The notes under the pieces were generated by a model. It did no database searches. It saw only the letters and a list, made by a program, of their open reading frames with translations, and was not told the DNA's origin. This document shows positions 8,179 to 16,088 of a stretch of DNA of 26,751 nt, piece after piece. This stretch comes from Ilumatobacteraceae bacterium (lineage in GTDB: Bacteria; Actinomycetota; Acidimicrobiia; Acidimicrobiales; Ilumatobacteraceae). A program made the position numbers and the translations under genes. The stretch covers positions 1 to 26,751 of the forward strand of contig JALRGJ010000006.1 of NCBI GenBank assembly GCA_023253435.1, in the 5' to 3' direction. Numbering within the stretch: position 1 is the first letter of the stretch; each line of letters starts with the position of its first letter.

Positions 8179-8421
8179 CTAGTGATCGTCAAGGATTTGG
8201 TCGCCAAAGCAGTTCTTCAGACGGTCTAGGAAGCCATCTGGCAACTCGTCGGCGAGGGCTTTCTTCTTCACAACCTCGCGTAATTCCGCATGAAACTGGA
8301 ATGCGCCTTGGCAATCTGTGCACACCGAAAGATGACCCATGATCTCTTCTTTGTCACCAGGTGACAATTCAGAATCGAGAAAACGATCAAGTTCATTCAA
8401 GGTTTCTTGACAGTCAGCCAT
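8179..8421 (-). CDS. rsrA: Mycothiol-system zinc-binding anti-sigma factor (RsrA/RshA type)
   Basis: An 80-residue zf-HC2 anti-sigma factor. The zinc/redox ligands are C4, H30, C34 and C37, with exactly the spacing I recall for Streptomyces RsrA (C11, H37, C41, C44). An additional Cys is at 71. Oxidation of these thiols to a disulfide releases zinc and the partner sigma factor, so the pair senses thiol stress in the cytoplasm. The ATG follows the sigma factor stop by 3 nt, so the two genes are co-translated. The symbol is given by family resemblance; the mycobacterial name would be rshA. Confidence 0.9.
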   Translation of the reverse strand: MADCQETLNELDRFLDSELSPGDKEEIMGHLSVCTDCQGAFQFHAELREVVKKKALADELPDGFLDRLKNCFGDQILDDH

Positions 8422-8424
8422 GGT

Positions 8425-9036
8425 TTACTCCGGTTGGGACGGAGCCGAGGCTCCATCGGTTTCTACTAAAAGGGCCTCGTTCACGAGACCACGATCTTTT
8501 GCATACTGGTACAACCTCTTATGCATCGTTTTTCTTCCCCGATGCAGGCGAGACATCACTGTTCCGATGGGAACATCCAGCATTTCTGAGATTTCCTTAT
8601 AGGAAAAGCCCTCCACGTCTGACAGGAGGACAGGAAGACGGAAAGATTCTGGGAGGTCCTCAATGGCGCTTTTCACCTCGTCATCGGTAAACAGTTCAAA
8701 CATTTGGTCTTCGGCTGAGGCTGACATTTTGGATTGGTCGAATGCCCCCATTCGCCGAAAGAGATACAGCTCTTCTACGTCATCAAGTTCTGTTTCATCT
8801 GGACGACGTAATTTGGCGTTGTATTTATTGATGTACGTGTTGGTCATGATGCGAAAAAGCCAAGCACGCAAATTGGTGCCCTGCTCGTAACTATCAAACG
8901 CTCGCCATGCCTTTAGGTATGTCTCTTGTACGAGGTCTTCAGCATCGGCTCTATTACGCGTCATGCGCACGGCAGTAGAGAACAACTGAGGCGCATATTG
9001 CATTACGTCAGCGCTGAAGTTCTCGCGTGCCTCCAT
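8425..9036 (-). CDS. sigR: ECF RNA polymerase sigma factor of the SigR/SigH redox family
   Basis: A 203-residue ECF sigma factor. Region 2 is clear (AEDLVQETYLKAWRAFDSYE, then LRAWLFRIMTNTYINKYNAK, typical for SigR/SigH). Region 4 has LPESFRLPVLLSDVEGFSYK and the recognition helix around PIGTVMSRLHRGR. The linker YLFRRMGAFDQSKMSASAED and a C-terminal tail are typical for the family. It directs transcription of thiol-homeostasis genes (thioredoxin system, mycothiol genes, Clp) once its anti-sigma factor is oxidised. That partner is the next gene. The start lies 18 nt after the MarR gene stop with no good ribosome binding site, so read-through or coupling is likely. Calling it sigR rather than sigH is a naming choice. 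Confidence 0.92.
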   Translation of the reverse strand: MEARENFSADVMQYAPQLFSTAVRMTRNRADAEDLVQETYLKAWRAFDSYEQGTNLRAWLFRIMTNTYINKYNAKLRRPDETELDDVEELYLFRRMGAFDQSKMSASAEDQMFELFTDDEVKSAIEDLPESFRLPVLLSDVEGFSYKEISEMLDVPIGTVMSRLHRGRKTMHKRLYQYAKDRGLVNEALLVETDGASAPSQPE

Positions 9037-9054
9037 ATACAGAGTTTTGCAGAA

Positions 9055-9564
9055 TTAGCGGTAGCGACGTGAACGGCGCTCAACCACGCTGTCCATTGCT
9101 TTTTGAAAGCGCTCGAGATACTCAGCGAGGGCGAATCTTTCTGATTCGGTGAATTCAGACATCACATCAAGCAAAACGGCTCTGCGACGCTCGGCAACTT
9201 CGCTGTGAATTCTTCTGCCACGCTCTGTTGCGGCAATGGTGACAACGCGACCATCCCCACCGTGCTTTACGCGCTCTGCCAAGTTGTCTTTGATTAAGCG
9301 TTGCACGGCACGTGTTGCAGTGCTTGGGTCGATGTGCAAGTAATCGGCGAGATCACCCATTCGACACGACTCAACCGTGACCAAAAGATCGAGTGCATCC
9401 ATTTGACCAGGCTCTATTGCACTACCACCAACACCATAAATAACGTCACGGAGTGTTGATTGTGTTGCGCCGCGTCGGATCTCGCGCCATGAACGACCAA
9501 TGCGACCAGCTGTCTCGAGATCGAGATCATTGGTGAGGTTGGTGGGCGTCTCAGTGGTTGCCAT
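9055..9564 (-). CDS. MarR-family transcriptional regulator
   Basis: A 169-residue winged-helix regulator. The recognition region CRMGDLADYLHIDPSTATRA is followed by VQRLIKDNLAERVKHGGDGR (wing with DGR) and VVTIAATERGRRI, the canonical MarR signature. A TACCCT -10 box lies 8 nt before the ATG and there is no ribosome binding site, which suggests a leaderless transcript. It is divergent from a hydrolase gene with only 19 bp between start codons, so it may control that gene and itself. It also lies 18 nt upstream of the redox sigma factor on the same strand, so its promoter may feed the sigma operon. Ligand unknown. Confidence 0.88.
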   Translation of the reverse strand: MATTETPTNLTNDLDLETAGRIGRSWREIRRGATQSTLRDVIYGVGGSAIEPGQMDALDLLVTVESCRMGDLADYLHIDPSTATRAVQRLIKDNLAERVKHGGDGRVVTIAATERGRRIHSEVAERRRAVLLDVMSEFTESERFALAEYLERFQKAMDSVVERRSRRYR

Positions 9565-9572
9565 ATGTCATT

Positions 9573-9578
9573 AGGGTA
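9573..9578 (-). promoter_or_regulatory. Candidate -10 box of the marR gene
   Basis: On the minus strand this reads TACCCT, 8 nt before the marR ATG, at the spacing of a leaderless start. The same bases read AGGGTA on the plus strand, where AGGG can serve as the ribosome binding site of the divergent hydrolase (7 nt before its ATG). One short element may therefore serve both genes. Confidence 0.4.
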
Positions 9579-9583
9579 GCGAC

Positions 9584-10288
9584 ATGGAACCAGAGAACGT
9601 CGGTCAGGAAATACCTCAAACCCCGCTTGATGCTCTGGGAATCATGGCCAGTCAACAAGCGATTATTTCGCCACAAATGCGTCATATTGAGATGTACACG
9701 CGACGAGGATTGTTGTCACTTTTGTGGCACGAACCAACGGGTAAAGCCCTATCTCTTGGTGTTGTGATGGTGGGTGGCGCAATGGGAGGCACACTTGGGC
9801 CGGGCGAAAGTTTGTATCACGCACTCGGTGAAGAGCTAGCAAAAAAAGACATTCCGTCTATTCGGCTGAGTTACAGAAAGCCAAACGACATGGACTCATG
9901 TTGTGTTGATGCCGCCGCGGCAGTTCAGCTACTTGTGGGAAGTGGAGCTGATCATGTGGTGATGATGGGTCACAGTTTTGGTGGCGCTGTTGCCGTGCGC
10001 GTTGCAGTGGGCTTATCAGAGATGATCGCCGGCGTAGTCACGTTTGCAACGCAATCTGCAGGATGCGAACTTGCAGGTGGTTTGCAAGGGAAAAAGTTTC
10101 TGATGTTTCATGGTGAGAACGACTCAATTCTTCCGGTTGAAGCAAGTGAAGTAGTACGAGCAATTGCAGGCACCGGTGATTTACATGTGATGCCGAGTGA
10201 TGATCATTTGCTCGCTAAGAGCCATGACGCAATGTTTGAGACCGTAATGACCTGGATTGATGAAATAAAAACGGAATTAATCCACTAA
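9584..10288 (+). CDS. Dienelactone-hydrolase-like alpha/beta hydrolase
   Basis: A 234-residue alpha/beta hydrolase. The nucleophile elbow is MMGHSFGG. The acid is in LMFHGENDSILPVEAS and the histidine in PSDDHLLAKS, so the catalytic triad is complete. The fold is closest to small serine hydrolases of the dienelactone hydrolase type; the substrate is unknown. AGGG precedes the ATG by 7 nt. The gene is divergent from marR (19 bp). Its last 74 bp overlap, tail to tail, the 3' end of the APC permease gene on the other strand. Confidence 0.82.
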   Translation: MEPENVGQEIPQTPLDALGIMASQQAIISPQMRHIEMYTRRGLLSLLWHEPTGKALSLGVVMVGGAMGGTLGPGESLYHALGEELAKKDIPSIRLSYRKPNDMDSCCVDAAAAVQLLVGSGADHVVMMGHSFGGAVAVRVAVGLSEMIAGVVTFATQSAGCELAGGLQGKKFLMFHGENDSILPVEASEVVRAIAGTGDLHVMPSDDHLLAKSHDAMFETVMTWIDEIKTELIH

Positions 10289-11522
10289 TTAACAATCCAA
10301 CGGCGGCGAGTAACGCAGTGAATTCCAACTGTTGAGACATAAGAAGTGTTGCCACTATTCCTAAACACGGAATAATTGGCACCCAACCAAGTGCACCAGC
10401 AATTTTGAATGGTCTATCAATATTGGGTTTTTGTTTGCGCAACATGATGACTACAACGTTGACAACAAGAAACATGAGATAGATGAGTGCGTTCGTTGCG
10501 GCAGCCAAGAGCTGAAGTCCACCCATGAGACTGAGCCCCATTGCAATACCTGAAATTGCAAGAGTTGCCGCACGAGGAGATCGTTTGTCTTGCACACGTG
10601 CCCACCAAGATGGAATAACTCCGGTTGCGCCCATGCTGTACACCATTCGAGATGCCGCAGTGGTTGCCAGAAAAGTGGTGTTTGCGGTGGTGGCTAATGC
10701 AACCCCAGCTATCACTTTTACCGATGCTCCGCCCAACGTTTCCTTCATGACATCAGTGAGTGGATGTTTTGCCAGTGCGAGAACATCTGGTCCAAGAACA
10801 CTTACTGCCACAACTGCAACCAATACATATAAGACTGTGGAGATACCAAGAGCCAATATCAATGCACGCGGAATTGTTCTGTGCGGATCGTGAGTTTCTT
10901 CTGCCAAAGTGATGACCTCATCAAAGCCGATATATGCAAAGAAGATGATTGAGGCTCCACCCAGAACTCCGCCCCATCCATTTCCTGTTGTGAGACTGAC
11001 ATCTCCAATGTGGTGCGCACCTACTGCAATAACGATGAGTAGGCCAGATATTTGAATGATGCTGAGAACAATGACCAGCCATTTTGCATGTTGCATTCCC
11101 ATGATGGAGACAAAACACACAAAGGCAAGTAGCAAAAGCGATGCAATGTGTTCATTGACATCGGTGAAAACATTGAGGTAGCGAGCAAATCCCAGTGACA
11201 CTGCTGCGGATGCAACTGCCAAAGCAATGGTCATACCCCACCCAGTGATGAATGCCACCCACGATGGGAACACCTGACGGGCGAATTCATGTTCTGAACC
11301 TGCTCTTGGAAACATGGATGACAATTCCATATAACTAAACGCCGTGAGTGCGCACAACACACTGGCCAGCAACATAGATAACCACACAAGGCCACCAGCC
11401 TTTTCTGTTGCTGGGCCAATCAAGATGTAAATGCCTGCACCAATGATCACACCCACTCCACCTGCGGTGACATGGGTGAGTCCCATCACTCGAGTAAATG
11501 AATCCTCGCGTGTTTGGCTCAT
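10215..11522 (-). CDS. APC-superfamily amino acid permease
   Basis: A 435-residue integral membrane protein with about 12 hydrophobic segments. The N-terminal GVGVIIGAGIYILIGPATEKAG carries the G[AV]GIxxxxG substrate-binding helix of the APC superfamily. FFAYIGFDEVITLAEETHDPHRTIP is the typical TM6/loop motif of cationic amino acid transporter-like members. It should import amino acids or amines with protons; specificity is not readable. The start ATG has only a weak upstream AAGT. The C-terminal tail (FHQSRSLRSQTLRHGS) is encoded inside the last 74 bp of the convergent hydrolase gene. Confidence 0.88.
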   Translation of the reverse strand: MSQTREDSFTRVMGLTHVTAGGVGVIIGAGIYILIGPATEKAGGLVWLSMLLASVLCALTAFSYMELSSMFPRAGSEHEFARQVFPSWVAFITGWGMTIALAVASAAVSLGFARYLNVFTDVNEHIASLLLLAFVCFVSIMGMQHAKWLVIVLSIIQISGLLIVIAVGAHHIGDVSLTTGNGWGGVLGGASIIFFAYIGFDEVITLAEETHDPHRTIPRALILALGISTVLYVLVAVVAVSVLGPDVLALAKHPLTDVMKETLGGASVKVIAGVALATTANTTFLATTAASRMVYSMGATGVIPSWWARVQDKRSPRAATLAISGIAMGLSLMGGLQLLAAATNALIYLMFLVVNVVVIMLRKQKPNIDRPFKIAGALGWVPIIPCLGIVATLLMSQQLEFTALLAAVGLLISGLIPFLFHQSRSLRSQTLRHGS

Positions 11523-11550
11523 GTACTTACTGTGTCATGAGAGAGGTGAT

Positions 11551-12333
11551 TTAGCCACCAAATTTCGTACCAACAAGTGATTGCCATGTTGCCTCGTCTA
11601 TGAGGCCAGTTTTTTGCAGTGACTTAGCCGTTTGATACTCGAACACAGCTTTGGCCATGCTGGGACCAAAATAACCATCTACCTGAGTTTTGTATCCGGC
11701 TTCTTTCAATTTAGTTTGCGCGGTTTTCACCGCACCGCCGGTGTCACACTTTTCAATCGGTAGTTGCACTGCCGCGGTGTAACCAGTGCATTCAGAACTG
11801 AATTGCGCATTGATTTCAGCCTGTGATGGTGTGCAACCAGTTTCAGAGACGTAACGCAACAAGTTATTCGCAGACCAAATTGCACAGGCAACATCTGCAG
11901 GTGGTAATTCAGCTAATGTTGCAGGACCAACGTTTGGGATGTAACACGTTGACTTGTACTTCGTTAGAGGAAGTGATCGTTGGCATGTTGCAGTGTGTGT
12001 CCATTTACTATTCACCAAATGAAAGAGACGTGTTTGAGTACATCCGTCTTTGGGACAATTCCAAGAATCTAAATCTGTATCTCCCATTGCCCACGTAGCG
12101 GTGCATTTTTCTGCCAAGACTTTCTCCCCGTAACTTGCGCTAATCGCTTTTGAGTCGCAGGCGATTGCTTTCTCTCCAGAATCAGGATTCTTGAGCAAGG
12201 CAACCGTTGTAGTGGTCTGAGGTACAGCAGTTGTCTGCGGAGCGGATTCAGCAGTTGTGTTTTGAGTGTCAGCTGATTTGGTACACGCTGCCAACGTGAA
12301 CATCACACAACAAACTGAGAGGATTTTTTTCAT
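11551..12333 (-). CDS. Lipoprotein with a C-terminal peptidoglycan-binding domain
   Basis: A 260-residue secreted lipoprotein. The N-terminus MKKILSVCCVMFTLAAC gives a lipobox LAAC, so Cys17 would be lipidated at the membrane. A Thr-rich linker (about residues 20-45) leads to a Cys-rich middle domain (more than ten Cys, ACDS...KCTATW...WNCPKDGC) that I do not recognise. The last ~60 residues are a PG_binding_1 domain (AQTKLKEAGYKTQVDGYFGP, then AVFEYQTAKSLQKTGLIDEA). The ATG overlaps the stop of the upstream DoxX-like gene (ATGA), so the two are coupled. A role in wall anchoring or sensing is inferred; the middle domain is the unknown part. Confidence 0.85.
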   Translation of the reverse strand: MKKILSVCCVMFTLAACTKSADTQNTTAESAPQTTAVPQTTTTVALLKNPDSGEKAIACDSKAISASYGEKVLAEKCTATWAMGDTDLDSWNCPKDGCTQTRLFHLVNSKWTHTATCQRSLPLTKYKSTCYIPNVGPATLAELPPADVACAIWSANNLLRYVSETGCTPSQAEINAQFSSECTGYTAAVQLPIEKCDTGGAVKTAQTKLKEAGYKTQVDGYFGPSMAKAVFEYQTAKSLQKTGLIDEATWQSLVGTKFGG

Positions 12334-12743
12334 CTGGTGACATCACCTGGCATAGCGGGAATCTCTGGGTCTGGATTTGCTGCAACAATTCTTACCGCCA
12401 GCCAGATGAAGAGAAACTGAAACGGCAAACGTCCGTATGCCACTACTTGGTCACTAAAGACGCGATCCCGCCAGTCCCACGCCATGTAGAGGTTTGCCGG
12501 GTACACACCAATAAAGAGGTAGATGGCTGCAATCGCTCCTGTTCGTCTGTGCTGTGGCCGAAGCAAAAGCCAAGCAATAACAAGTTCTGCAACGCCACTT
12601 AGATATGTCCAGAAGGCCTCATTTGGGGGAAGCCATGGGGGAACGATGTCATTGAAGAATTGGGGCGAGATGAAGTGCATCACTCCGGCAAAGGCCAAAA
12701 ATGCCCCCATCACGACAGCTACCTGGTTCCACCTGTTCTCCAT
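12330..12743 (-). CDS. DoxX-like membrane protein
   Basis: About 137 residues with four hydrophobic segments (VVMGAFLAFAGVMHFI, TYLSGVAELVIAWLLL, IAAIYLFIGVYPANLYMA, FQFLFIWLAVRIV). The GVMHFISPQFFNDIVPPWLP motif is typical of DoxX-like/DUF417-type small membrane proteins. I start at the ATG at 12743 because AAGG lies 8 nt upstream. The frame is open to 12803, but the extra 20 residues (MDNQWACRASTK...) are not membrane-protein-like. It overlaps the lipoprotein start by 4 nt. Family members are linked to quinone/thiol redox complexes, but nothing here proves that role. Confidence 0.75.
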   Translation of the reverse strand: MENRWNQVAVVMGAFLAFAGVMHFISPQFFNDIVPPWLPPNEAFWTYLSGVAELVIAWLLLRPQHRRTGAIAAIYLFIGVYPANLYMAWDWRDRVFSDQVVAYGRLPFQFLFIWLAVRIVAANPDPEIPAMPGDVTR

Positions 12744-12900
12744 GGGGTAAGCCTTGCACACCGTCCACTTTGTGCTGGCCCTACAAGCCCATTGGTTGTC
12801 CACTTGCTTTGATGATTTCCCCTAATAACGGGGCTCGTTGAGACACTGGGTAGACAATTTTTCTAGGATGTATGCACGTCTACTTTGAGGAAATCTGACG
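12744..12900. promoter_or_regulatory. Divergent intergenic region before the large propeller/OmpA gene
   Basis: This 157-bp region separates the DoxX-like gene (leftward) from the 1060-residue surface protein (rightward). It contains CCCC-taataac-GGGG at about 12820-12834. A TAGGAT at 12864-12869 is a plausible -10 for the rightward gene, but its nearest TTGAGA (12838-12843) is 20 bp upstream, which is too far for a good -35. GAGG at 12887-12890 is the likely ribosome binding site, 10 nt before the ATG. Confidence 0.35.
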
Positions 12901-15900
12901 ATGAAAAAAAGTACTTTTGGCAGAGTCTTAGTTGCGCTGAGCGTGGTTTCGATTTTTGTTGTCTCCCAAGAGGTACAAGCAGTTCCTTCTCCTACGCCTG
13001 CACTTGAATTTTCTGCGTCTGGTTCAACAGTCACTGCTGCAACAGATGGAAGTGCCTTTACATCTACTGCTGTTGCACCAATCACCATCAATGGGCAAAC
13101 AAGTCAAGTGATTACAAAGACATGGGATAAGTCTCACATGGGATTTGTAAACGGCTCTGTGGTAGCTCCTGAAGGTTGGACGGTGGAATACACAACCGAT
13201 GGATCTACCTGGTCAAGTTCATTACCTGGTAACCCAGCAACAGTTACTGGTGTACGAACCACTGGCAGTTTGCAATCCATCGGCTATTCAAATGGCTTAC
13301 AGACAAGTATCTCCAGTGCTCCCAGCACCATTAAGCAAGCAACCGTTGGTTCATTGTCAATTACTGGTAGTGGCGATGGATACGACGTCTTCATGGATGA
13401 GGCCTACACGAAGATTTTCAATGTGTGGCATCACTCATATCCGAATCAAATTGACTGCCACAGTCTCTTCAATGGTTCGAGATGCACGGGATACCCCATG
13501 ACAATGCCTCACAACTTGGGTACCAACGATCGGTCAACGGGAATCGTTGTGGGTTCAAAAGTATGGGTGGCATCTGGTTATGGCTCAAACCCAGGTGGAG
13601 GTTTTTCTTGCTTCTTGGTCGCTGGTGGTTTATGCAGTACCAGTTTTATTTCTTTGACAACCAATGTTCATACAAACAACTACAACAACGTAGGGAACAT
13701 GGAGAGAATTGGTCAGTATCTCTTCACTCAAAACTTTAAAGATGGCAAAGTGTTGTGCCTTGATACGCAAACTGAAGCAGCGTGCTCCAACATGCCTGCA
13801 GGTGGGTTCAATCTAGGTACTTCGTACACTCAGTCCTATCCCTCTAACTTGCTTGTTGTTGGAACTCGCCTGTATGTGAACGATGGTCGTGGCAGTGTGG
13901 GTTGTTTAGATACAGCAACGTGGGCTCGGTGTGTTGGCTGGGAAACTGCGTGGTCAACAACTCGCGTCAATAACGTTTTTGCACTGCCAAACTCAAGCGG
14001 ATCAATTGTCGCAATTTGCACATTTAATACTTCAACTGCAGGTTGTGTTGATTTCTCGAAAAATGCTTACACAACTCCAGCATCCCTAGATGCTGCACGC
14101 ACTGCTCTTCCACTTAGCTTAGCTGCGGTTAATGGAAACTTGGGGGGATACGAGTCAACTCCACGTACAACCGGAAGTCGGTTGTACTGGGTGAATATGG
14201 TTTGGGACAACACTCAGTCAGGTGGATTAATTACATGTTGGGATGCTGCGCTCAATAACGGCAATGGTGGTCAATGCACTTTTTCCGGCCAGAGTTCACA
14301 CCCCACTTATATTTCTGATGAGTCGTATGCACTCACTATTGATCCCCAGAACTCTGAATGTTTGTGGACAAATGACAACAACGGAAATATCGAGAGCTTT
14401 GACGCCATAACGGGAAATGCAGGATGCCCTGTTCCCACAGATGCAGTAGTACAGATTCCTTATTCAGTGGCAGTTCCCAGATACAGCTGTACAGAAGCCG
14501 GACGAATAAGGCAGTGGGATTCCATTACATTGAGCGCAACTGGCGTGACGCTTTCTTCTCTCAAAGTAACGGTGAAGAAAAACGGTGTTGTGGTTCCTGG
14601 CTGGTCAAATGTGGCTGCAAACTCAAGCGGACGTGTTGATCTCAGTTCTTTGTCTGTTGCATCAAGTGGCACACAGCCAATGTTTGAAATCACAGCAACT
14701 GGATTAACTACATCCCAAGCACAAACAATTACAGGAGATGTGAAGTATTTGTCTGATGCTCCACAGTTATGTGTGAACCTAAATCCGTTGAGTTTTTGCC
14801 CAACTGGGGTTGGCATTGCATCATCAGCGACTGTTCCTCGCGCAGATGAGGCCGTTCAACTCACTGTTGTTAATTCTGGATCCTCTACTACTCAGAACTT
14901 CACCACGAATCAAACTGTCACACGTTCTGCAGTCACAAACTGCGTGGGAATTGTCAATGGGAATGTGTCGGTGAATACGGCGAACGGGTCAGTCAATATT
15001 CCTAATGCACAAGTTCAATTAAAAGATTCATCTGGCAATGTGGTGGGAACTGCAACAACAGATTCAAATGGGAACTATGCGTTTAACAATGTGTTTCCAC
15101 ACGGATATACCGTGCACTTTGCGGGTAATTCTCAAGCAGCCTCTGCAACGGCAAATACAACTTTGGTTCGAAACTTTGCACTTTCCTCTAGTCAAATTGT
15201 TGCAAGTCCTGATGCAAAATCTGGGCCTGTAGACCAATCATTAACTTTGAGTGCCAGTGCAGATGCTGGAGGTATTCCTATTGTTCAGGGTTCTGTTCAA
15301 ATTCAGGATCCTGTCGCTAACACCTATCACTCTGCTGTGAGTCTTAACGGTGCGGGTCGCTTTAGTGCAAGCAGTACCGACAATTCTGTTGTCTTTACCC
15401 CTGAAACCGGTTGGACTGGTAAGCGAACAGTGACGTATCGAGTTTCAGATCTCGCATCTGGCAGTGCAACCTCAACTTTTTCTGTCGTTGTTTCTCCAGC
15501 ACCCACTCCGCGTGTTGTGCTTCGTAACGGCAGAAATGGCGCCACACTGACGTGGACAGATTCTCCAACACCTAGCGTCATCAAATATGTTGTGAAGCTT
15601 GATGGGCGCACTGTGTGCACAGTCGACGACTCAAATCGCATTTGTGTTTATCCAAAATTTATGAGTCGTGCATCTAATTTCACGGTCACCGCAATTGGTG
15701 GTGATGAAACAACATCGGTAGAAACGCCAGCCGTGATGTTGAATGAGTGCCGTGTGGTTGCTTCCATCAAGTTCGGTACAAATCTGGCCGTCATTACAAA
15801 AAAATCAGATGCAATTCTTCGGTCAATTGGTCTCCGTATGAAGAAGCTCAAGTCTTCAGGCCTTTGTCTCATCGGGCATACAGACTCCAGAAGCACAATC

Positions 15901-16083
15901 AAATCAAATAATGATTTGTCTTACTGGCGAGCCAATAATGCATATTCACATATCAAGAAATGGTTGCCTGCAAATGTGAAGGTCACTCTTGATTATTCAG
16001 GTGAGCATCGTCCTCGTGCCACTAACTCCACCTACAAAGGCATGGAGTTGAACCGCCGTGTGGACATAGGAGTGCGTCCATAG
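12901..16083 (+). CDS. Giant secreted protein: Cys-pair propeller, CarboxypepD_reg-like, CshA-like and OmpA domains
   Basis: A 1060-residue exported protein. The signal peptide MKKSTFGRVLVALSVVSIFV ends near EVQA. Residues about 186-509 hold seven spaced Cys pairs, probably blades of a beta-propeller. Residues about 690-760 are a carboxypeptidase-regulatory/SdrD_B-like beta-sandwich (VNIPNAQVQLKDSSGNVVGT, then TTDSNGNYAFNNV). Residues about 770-865 (TPETGWTGKRTVTYRVSD) match the CshA-type fibril repeat. A fibronectin-III-like unit follows (LTWTDSPTPSVIKYVVKLDG). The final ~110 residues are an OmpA-like peptidoglycan-binding domain with the canonical aspartate (LIGHTDSR) and NRRVDIGV. Likely wall-bound via OmpA with the propeller exposed. 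It ends 5 bp from the convergent delta-60 gene. Ligand unknown. Confidence 0.85.
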   Translation: MKKSTFGRVLVALSVVSIFVVSQEVQAVPSPTPALEFSASGSTVTAATDGSAFTSTAVAPITINGQTSQVITKTWDKSHMGFVNGSVVAPEGWTVEYTTDGSTWSSSLPGNPATVTGVRTTGSLQSIGYSNGLQTSISSAPSTIKQATVGSLSITGSGDGYDVFMDEAYTKIFNVWHHSYPNQIDCHSLFNGSRCTGYPMTMPHNLGTNDRSTGIVVGSKVWVASGYGSNPGGGFSCFLVAGGLCSTSFISLTTNVHTNNYNNVGNMERIGQYLFTQNFKDGKVLCLDTQTEAACSNMPAGGFNLGTSYTQSYPSNLLVVGTRLYVNDGRGSVGCLDTATWARCVGWETAWSTTRVNNVFALPNSSGSIVAICTFNTSTAGCVDFSKNAYTTPASLDAARTALPLSLAAVNGNLGGYESTPRTTGSRLYWVNMVWDNTQSGGLITCWDAALNNGNGGQCTFSGQSSHPTYISDESYALTIDPQNSECLWTNDNNGNIESFDAITGNAGCPVPTDAVVQIPYSVAVPRYSCTEAGRIRQWDSITLSATGVTLSSLKVTVKKNGVVVPGWSNVAANSSGRVDLSSLSVASSGTQPMFEITATGLTTSQAQTITGDVKYLSDAPQLCVNLNPLSFCPTGVGIASSATVPRADEAVQLTVVNSGSSTTQNFTTNQTVTRSAVTNCVGIVNGNVSVNTANGSVNIPNAQVQLKDSSGNVVGTATTDSNGNYAFNNVFPHGYTVHFAGNSQAASATANTTLVRNFALSSSQIVASPDAKSGPVDQSLTLSASADAGGIPIVQGSVQIQDPVANTYHSAVSLNGAGRFSASSTDNSVVFTPETGWTGKRTVTYRVSDLASGSATSTFSVVVSPAPTPRVVLRNGRNGATLTWTDSPTPSVIKYVVKLDGRTVCTVDDSNRICVYPKFMSRASNFTVTAIGGDETTSVETPAVMLNECRVVASIKFGTNLAVITKKSDAILRSIGLRMKKLKSSGLCLIGHTDSRSTIKSNNDLSYWRANNAYSHIKKWLPANVKVTLDYSGEHRPRATNSTYKGMELNRRVDIGVRP
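13456..14427 (+). repeat. Seven Cys-pair repeats inside the 1060-residue surface protein
   Basis: Cysteines occur in seven pairs: 186/195, 237/245, 286/295, 335/344, 373/382, 446/459 and 487/509 of the protein. The first five pairs are 8-9 residues apart, and pair starts recur at 38-73 residues, mostly near 50. The best repeats read CLDTQTEAACSNMP and CLDTATWARCVGW. Each unit has a hydrophobic strand before the first Cys. Seven units fit a seven-bladed propeller with one local disulfide per blade; that structure is an inference. Confidence 0.7.
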
Positions 16084-16088
16084 CGGAG

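Noticed and set aside
14460..14816. 118-codon minus-strand open frame inside the Cys-pair/OmpA gene
   Set aside because: Shadow of a continuous, multidomain reading frame on the other strand.
16084..16088. Terminator between the two giant convergent genes
   Set aside because: The stop codons are 5 bp apart and I see no convincing inverted repeat around them.
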